A DNA stretch of 8,390 nucleotides from Actinomycetota bacterium (lineage in GTDB: Bacteria > Actinomycetota > Actinomycetes > Nanopelagicales > Nanopelagicaceae), in NCBI GenBank assembly GCA_009700365.1, contig WLME01000040.1, positions 1 to 8,390 on the forward strand, given 5' to 3'. Positions within the stretch are counted from its first letter, which is position 1, and each line of letters opens with the position of its first letter. The position numbers and the translations under genes are program-made. Shown one piece after another: positions 5,307-8,390 of the stretch. The notes under the pieces were generated by a model. It did not search any database. It had not been told where the DNA came from and was given only the letters and a program-made list of their open reading frames with translations.

Positions 5307-6617
5307 ATGACTCTGAAACTTTCAGTTATTGGTTGCGGTTACCTTGGTGCAACTCATGCAGCATGTATGTCCTCGCTAGGTTTTGAAGTGGTAGGTATTG
5401 ATACCGACCAGAGCAAGGTTGATCTCCTGTCTAAAGGCGAACTCCCTTTCTACGAACCAGGTCTAGATACATTGCTTGCCGAAGAGATGAAGACGGGTCG
5501 ACTCTCCTTTACTACTGACTTCTCTGCCGTAGCAGAAGCAGATATTCACTTTATCTGCGTGGGAACTCCACAGAGCAAGGATGGACTTGCAGCAGATCTC
5601 ACTTATGTAAAGTCTTCAGTTGCTGCGATTGCCCCACACCTTAAGGAAGGCTCTCTGGTAGTCGGAAAGTCCACTGTGCCTGTTGGAACTGCGCAGCTAC
5701 TTCGTGATCAACTTTCAATATCTGCTCCACAAGCAGATCTTGCATGGAATCCTGAATTCCTCCGCGAAGGTTTTGCTGTTGAAGATACTCTGACGCCAAA
5801 TCGACTTGTTGTTGGTGTTGCCAATGATCGCGCCGAAGAAATTCTTAAAGAGGTCTATAAGCCAATTATCGACCTTGGAACACCGTGGATTCGCGCAGAT
5901 CTACCTACTGCAGAACTCGTCAAAGTTGCAGCAAACTCATTTCTAGCGACAAAAATTTCATTCATCAATGCAATGGCAGAAGTCTGCGAGGCTGCTGGTG
6001 GCGATGTCACGGTACTCGCAAAGGCAATTGGATACGACCCACGTATCGGAAACCGTTTCTTGCAGGCAGGTATTGGATTCGGTGGAGGCTGTCTCCCTAA
6101 GGATATTCGTGCCTTTATGGCCCGTGCCCAAGAACTCGGGGCAGATCAAGCTCTCGAATTCTTGCGCGAGATTGATGCAATTAATCTTCGTGCCCGCCAA
6201 CGTGTAATCGATGTCGTTCGTGCAGATCTTTCAGAAGATCTCACTCAGTACAAAATTGCTGTACTTGGTGCAACTTTTAAGCCTGATAGTGATGACGTGC
6301 GAGATTCCCCAGCGCTTGATATTGCGGCTCAATTGCAAGCAGCTGGCGCACAAGTTGTTGTCCATGATCCAAAAGGTATTGAACCTGCACGCAAGCGCTT
6401 CCCGAATCTTGATTACCAAGAGAAGGTTGTCGATGCAGTAAAAGGTGCCGATGCAATTTTGCACTTAACTGAATGGAAGGAATACCGCGAACTCGACCCA
6501 TCAGTCATTGGTCAACTCGTGAAATCAAAGTTCCTTATCGACGGTCGCAATATGTTGGATCGCAACTTATGGCGCGCAGCAGGTTGGCGTGTACATGCAC
6601 TCGGACGTAGCGACTAA
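5307..6617 (+). CDS. ugd: UDP-glucose 6-dehydrogenase
   Basis: 436 residues, full length for the family. It oxidises UDP-glucose to UDP-glucuronate with two NAD+ in the cytoplasm. The N-terminal Rossmann motif is SVIGCGYLGATHA (6-18) with the ribose-binding acid in GIDTD (30-34). Then come FICVGTPQS (82-90), KSTVPVGTA (121-129), NPEFLREGFAVEDTL (148-162), the Lys206/Asn210 segment ELVKVAANSFLATKISF, the catalytic Cys262 in FGGGCLPKD (258-266), the C-terminal nucleotide-binding GATFKPDSDDVRDSP (321-335) and DGRNMLD (412-418). All residues needed for the four-electron oxidation are present; a related UDP-ManNAc or GDP-mannose dehydrogenase is less likely because of the FLREG and GGGCLPKD forms. 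The ATG has no Shine-Dalgarno but TAGACT ends 7 nt before it. It lies 46 nt after the LCP gene, and its stop overlaps the stop of purE on the other strand. Confidence 0.95.
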   Translation: MTLKLSVIGCGYLGATHAACMSSLGFEVVGIDTDQSKVDLLSKGELPFYEPGLDTLLAEEMKTGRLSFTTDFSAVAEADIHFICVGTPQSKDGLAADLTYVKSSVAAIAPHLKEGSLVVGKSTVPVGTAQLLRDQLSISAPQADLAWNPEFLREGFAVEDTLTPNRLVVGVANDRAEEILKEVYKPIIDLGTPWIRADLPTAELVKVAANSFLATKISFINAMAEVCEAAGGDVTVLAKAIGYDPRIGNRFLQAGIGFGGGCLPKDIRAFMARAQELGADQALEFLREIDAINLRARQRVIDVVRADLSEDLTQYKIAVLGATFKPDSDDVRDSPALDIAAQLQAAGAQVVVHDPKGIEPARKRFPNLDYQEKVVDAVKGADAILHLTEWKEYRELDPSVIGQLVKSKFLIDGRNMLDRNLWRAAGWRVHALGRSD

Positions 6618-7129
6618 AACCCAGTCTTTGCATTGCGACGGGCGCTCAATTGAGCGCCCTTTGCTTTTGCCTCAATTGATAGTTCGGCAAGCTGGGATTC
6701 AATCTTTTTAGCAATTACTGCATCTGCTGATCCGATGATGCGAGCTGCAAGAATTCCTGCATTCTTGGCGTTATCAATTCCAACAGTTGCGACAGGAATA
6801 CCGCCTGGCATCTGAACAATCGAGAGTAGCGAATCCATTCCATCAAGATTCTTGAGCGAGACTGGAACGCCAATAACAGGAAGTGTCGTAAGGGAGGCCA
6901 CCATTCCTGGAAGGTGAGCCGCGCCCCCTGCGCCAGCAATGATTACCTTGTAACCCTTTGATGCTGCAGTCTTTGCGAAATCAACCATCTCTTCGGGCAT
7001 GCGATGAGCTGAAACAACATCTGCGCTGTAGCTAATTCCAAAAGAATCGAGAGCCTTTGCAGCTTCTTCCATGACCGGCCAGTCGGAGTCTGAACCCATG
7101 ATGATTGCTACATCTTTACTTTCACTCAT
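6614..7129 (-). CDS. purE: N5-carboxyaminoimidazole ribonucleotide mutase (class I PurE)
   Basis: 171 residues, the usual size for class I PurE. It rearranges N5-CAIR to CAIR in the de novo purine pathway, taking the product of PurK. GSDSDWPVM (12-20) forms the phosphate-binding loop, SAHRMPEEM (40-48) holds the catalytic-loop histidine, GAGGAAHLPGMVAS (66-79) is the substrate-binding stretch, and IVQMPGGIPVATVGI (104-118) is the conserved core. The presence of an adjacent PurK supports the class I (mutase) reading instead of a direct carboxylase. The ATG overlaps the purK stop (ATGAGTGA, 8 nt) and has GGAG 6 nt upstream, so the two are translationally coupled. The last codons contain a 20-bp perfect palindrome that seems to serve ugd as a terminator on the opposite strand. 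Confidence 0.96.
   Translation of the reverse strand: MSESKDVAIIMGSDSDWPVMEEAAKALDSFGISYSADVVSAHRMPEEMVDFAKTAASKGYKVIIAGAGGAAHLPGMVASLTTLPVIGVPVSLKNLDGMDSLLSIVQMPGGIPVATVGIDNAKNAGILAARIIGSADAVIAKKIESQLAELSIEAKAKGAQLSARRNAKTGF
6640..6668 (+). terminator. Rho-independent terminator of ugd, inside the purE coding sequence
   Basis: A perfect inverted repeat, GGGCGCTCAA (6640-6649) followed at once by TTGAGCGCCC (6650-6659), is followed on the plus strand by TTTGCTTTT. In RNA it would fold as an 8-bp GC-rich stem with an AAUU loop and a U-rich tail, starting 22 nt after the ugd stop. On the minus strand the sequence after the hairpin (GTCGCAATGC) is not U-rich, so termination is predicted for plus-strand transcripts only. 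The same bases encode purE residues 158-163 (GAQLSA). Confidence 0.8.
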
Positions 7130-8234
7130 CGATAGCTCCGCTCATATAGTCACGTGCATGCTGCACATCAGTGGTTAATTGTAGAAGGTCGGAACCCACT
7201 GCGGTGACATGGCCAATCTTGCGTCCCGTGCGGACTTCTTTTTTATATTGGTGGAACTTTAACGCTGGATTGCGCGCCATAATGTGAAGATAAGGGCGAT
7301 ACATATCAGTCTTCTCACCGCCCAAGATATTTCCCATCACTGCGATTTCTGCAGTCATAGAAGGATCACCGAGCGGGAGATCAAGAATGGCGCGTAGGTG
7401 TTGCTCGAACTGACTTGTGACAGATCCATCAATTGTCCAATGGCCAGAATTGTGTGGGCGCATCGCAAGTTCGTTGATATAGAGATGATCGCCCTTTACA
7501 AACATTTCAACTGCCATAACACCAACAACGCCAACTTCTTGTGCGATTTCAAGAGCGAGCTTCTGTGCCTTTTCGGCGAGCTCAGAAGAAATATTCTGTG
7601 CAGGCGTGATCGTAAGAGTGCAGATTCCATCTTCTTGAACAGTTTCAGTTGGAGTCCATGCTGTCGCTTGCCCATGTGGCGATCGGGCAACCATGACGGC
7701 AATTTCAGAGTCAAAAGATATGAACTCTTCAATTAAGAGTTGTGGCGTTGTCTTAAGAACTTCGGTTAGCTCATCCTGCGAATTAATCTTCCATACGCCA
7801 CGACCGTCGTAACCTCCAGAGATTGCCTTAGCAATCAATGGGTAACGTTCGATATCTGCGGTAGATGTTGCAATCTTCCAGGTTGGTGCTGGAAATGCGC
7901 TGAGCTTTTTACGCATCTCAGCTTTATCCTGAGAATAAATGAAAGCGGATGAAGGTGGATAAACCTTTGTGCCAGTTGCTTCAAGACCTTTAATAACAGA
8001 TAGCGGCACAAGTTCATGTTCGAATGTGATGACATCGCATTCTTGAGAAAATTTCTTCAGCGCTTCTAAATCGTTGTAGTCACCAACCAGGTGATGTGTG
8101 ATTTGAGCACCTGAGTCATCTGGGCTCTGAGCAAAGAGAAGTAAATCGATTCCAAGTGCTGTTGCTGGCGCAACCATCATGCGGGCAAGTTGACCTGCGC
8201 CAATGACGCCAACGCGAGGAAATCTTTCGTTCAC
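7122..8234 (-). CDS. purK: N5-carboxyaminoimidazole ribonucleotide synthase (PurK)
   Basis: 370 residues, an ATP-grasp enzyme that makes N5-CAIR from AIR, ATP and bicarbonate; PurE then rearranges the product. GVIGAGQLARMM (9-20) is the N-terminal nucleotide-fold motif, TFEHE (70-74) belongs to the substrate site, AKAISGGYDGRGVW (135-148) is the ATP-grasp glycine loop, LLIEEFISFDSEIAV (166-180) follows, and the metal ligands are Glu243 (AVEMF) and Glu255 (INELAMRPHNSGHWT). Start is GTG at 8234, giving an N-terminus in register with the family; no Shine-Dalgarno precedes it, but TACGAT lies 7 nt upstream. It begins 5 nt after the birA stop and overlaps purE by 8 nt, so it could be transcribed with birA, from its own leaderless promoter, or both. 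Confidence 0.96.
   Translation of the reverse strand: MNERFPRVGVIGAGQLARMMVAPATALGIDLLLFAQSPDDSGAQITHHLVGDYNDLEALKKFSQECDVITFEHELVPLSVIKGLEATGTKVYPPSSAFIYSQDKAEMRKKLSAFPAPTWKIATSTADIERYPLIAKAISGGYDGRGVWKINSQDELTEVLKTTPQLLIEEFISFDSEIAVMVARSPHGQATAWTPTETVQEDGICTLTITPAQNISSELAEKAQKLALEIAQEVGVVGVMAVEMFVKGDHLYINELAMRPHNSGHWTIDGSVTSQFEQHLRAILDLPLGDPSMTAEIAVMGNILGGEKTDMYRPYLHIMARNPALKFHQYKKEVRTGRKIGHVTAVGSDLLQLTTDVQHARDYMSGAIDE
7136..7139 (-). promoter_or_regulatory. Ribosome binding site of purE within purK
   Basis: Minus-strand GGAG, 6 nt before the purE ATG at 7129, lies in the purK codons for Gly-Ala near its C-terminus. It fixes the purE start and supports coupled translation. Confidence 0.65.
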
Positions 8235-8239
8235 GGACG

Positions 8240-8390
8240 CTATCGTAGATGAACGATGTCTCCCACTGTTACTCGAGAGCCGTCTTCAAGAATGAGTTCT
8301 CCAGCAGGCGTAATGCCAATAGCTTTTCCATTCTTATGGGTGCCACCTGGTAGATCGATTCGAATCTCATTGCCAATAGTTGCGCAGACC
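8240..8390 (-). CDS. birA: Biotin--[acetyl-CoA-carboxylase] ligase, C-terminal part (partial, 5' end outside window)
   Basis: On the minus strand a reading frame enters from the window edge and ends in TAG at 8240-8242, giving 49 complete residues. The sequence CATIGNEIRIDLPGG, then GKAIGITPAGELILEDGS, then VTVGDIVHLR matches the end of biotin protein ligase: the final strands of the catalytic domain and the small SH3-like C-terminal domain (G-x-A-x-G-I-x-P-x-G-x-L, ending in a G-D-I-V-H-L-R tail). The enzyme activates biotin as biotinyl-AMP and attaches it to the carrier domain of acyl-CoA carboxylases. The active-site loop lies outside the window. Whether it has a DNA-binding repressor domain cannot be seen. 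birA beside purK and purE is a familiar actinobacterial arrangement. Confidence 0.88.
   Translation of the reverse strand, partial: VCATIGNEIRIDLPGGTHKNGKAIGITPAGELILEDGSRVTVGDIVHLR
8242..8247 (-). promoter_or_regulatory. Predicted -10 element of purK overlapping the end of birA (leaderless start)
   Basis: Minus-strand TACGAT lies 7 nt before the purK GTG at 8234; its bases are the last birA codons (CTA CGA TAG). No Shine-Dalgarno precedes purK. No clear -35 is seen, so cotranscription from birA remains possible. Confidence 0.38.

Noticed and set aside
5885..6501. Several 70-80 codon frames on both strands within ugd
   Set aside because: All overlap the catalytic and C-terminal domains of a clearly intact ugd; they are shadows.
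6640..6668. Bidirectional terminator serving both ugd and purE
   Set aside because: The minus-strand side has no U-rich tract after the hairpin, and the hairpin lies before the purE stop, so it would truncate purE if active on that strand.
7398..7736. 112-codon frame on plus opposite purK
   Set aside because: Lies against the ATP-grasp domain of an intact purK and shows no motif of its own.
1..8390. tRNA, rRNA, CRISPR array, insertion sequence or attachment site
   Set aside because: Almost every base is accounted for by intact conserved genes; no regularly spaced repeats, transposase motifs or long terminal repeats were seen.

Overview
The window looks like a gene-dense piece of an actinobacterial chromosome with unusually low GC for that phylum (roughly mid-40s percent, estimated by eye on a few lines, not computed). 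The evidence is an actinobacterial-type DapD tail, a birA-purK-purE run as in many actinomycetes, an LCP family wall-polymer ligase beside it, frequent GTG starts, and several starts with no Shine-Dalgarno but a TANNNT hexamer 6-7 nt upstream (leaderless style). Only about 131 of 8390 bases lie between genes. A streamlined planktonic lineage such as the freshwater acI/Nanopelagicales group would fit, but this is inference. No mobile element, RNA gene, CRISPR array or stretch over 50 bases without a gene was seen.

Layout. (1) 1-288, plus: the 3' end of dapD (lysine/diaminopimelate pathway), whose stop codon abuts the stop of the next gene. (2) 4123-289, minus: a probable operon of a membrane-anchored ExoA-like family 2 glycosyltransferase, an ABC-2 polysaccharide export permease, its TagH/Wzt-type ATPase, and a secreted SpoIID/LytB-domain protein; the last three overlap or nearly overlap. 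(3) A 36-bp divergent region (4124-4159) that appears to hold back-to-back promoters sharing one -10 element. (4) 4160-6617, plus: a LytR-CpsA-Psr (LCP) protein and a UDP-glucose 6-dehydrogenase. (5) 8390-6614, minus: the end of birA, then purK and purE, converging on ugd with a 4-nt overlap of stop codons; a strong terminator for ugd sits inside the purE reading frame.

Regions 2-4 read as one envelope module. Ugd would supply UDP-glucuronate, the glycosyltransferase would add a sugar to a lipid-linked glycan, the ABC pair would move the glycan across the membrane, the LCP protein would transfer it to peptidoglycan, and the SpoIID-type protein may cut or trim glycan strands where this happens. 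Each step is inferred from family membership; the polymer is unknown and no initiating phosphoglycosyltransferase is present. The flanking dapD, purE, purK and birA are housekeeping genes.

The most distinctive observations are the circularly permuted SpoIID-type protein tied to an exporter operon, the shared-core divergent promoter, the repeated leaderless-start pattern, and the terminator embedded in an opposing gene.
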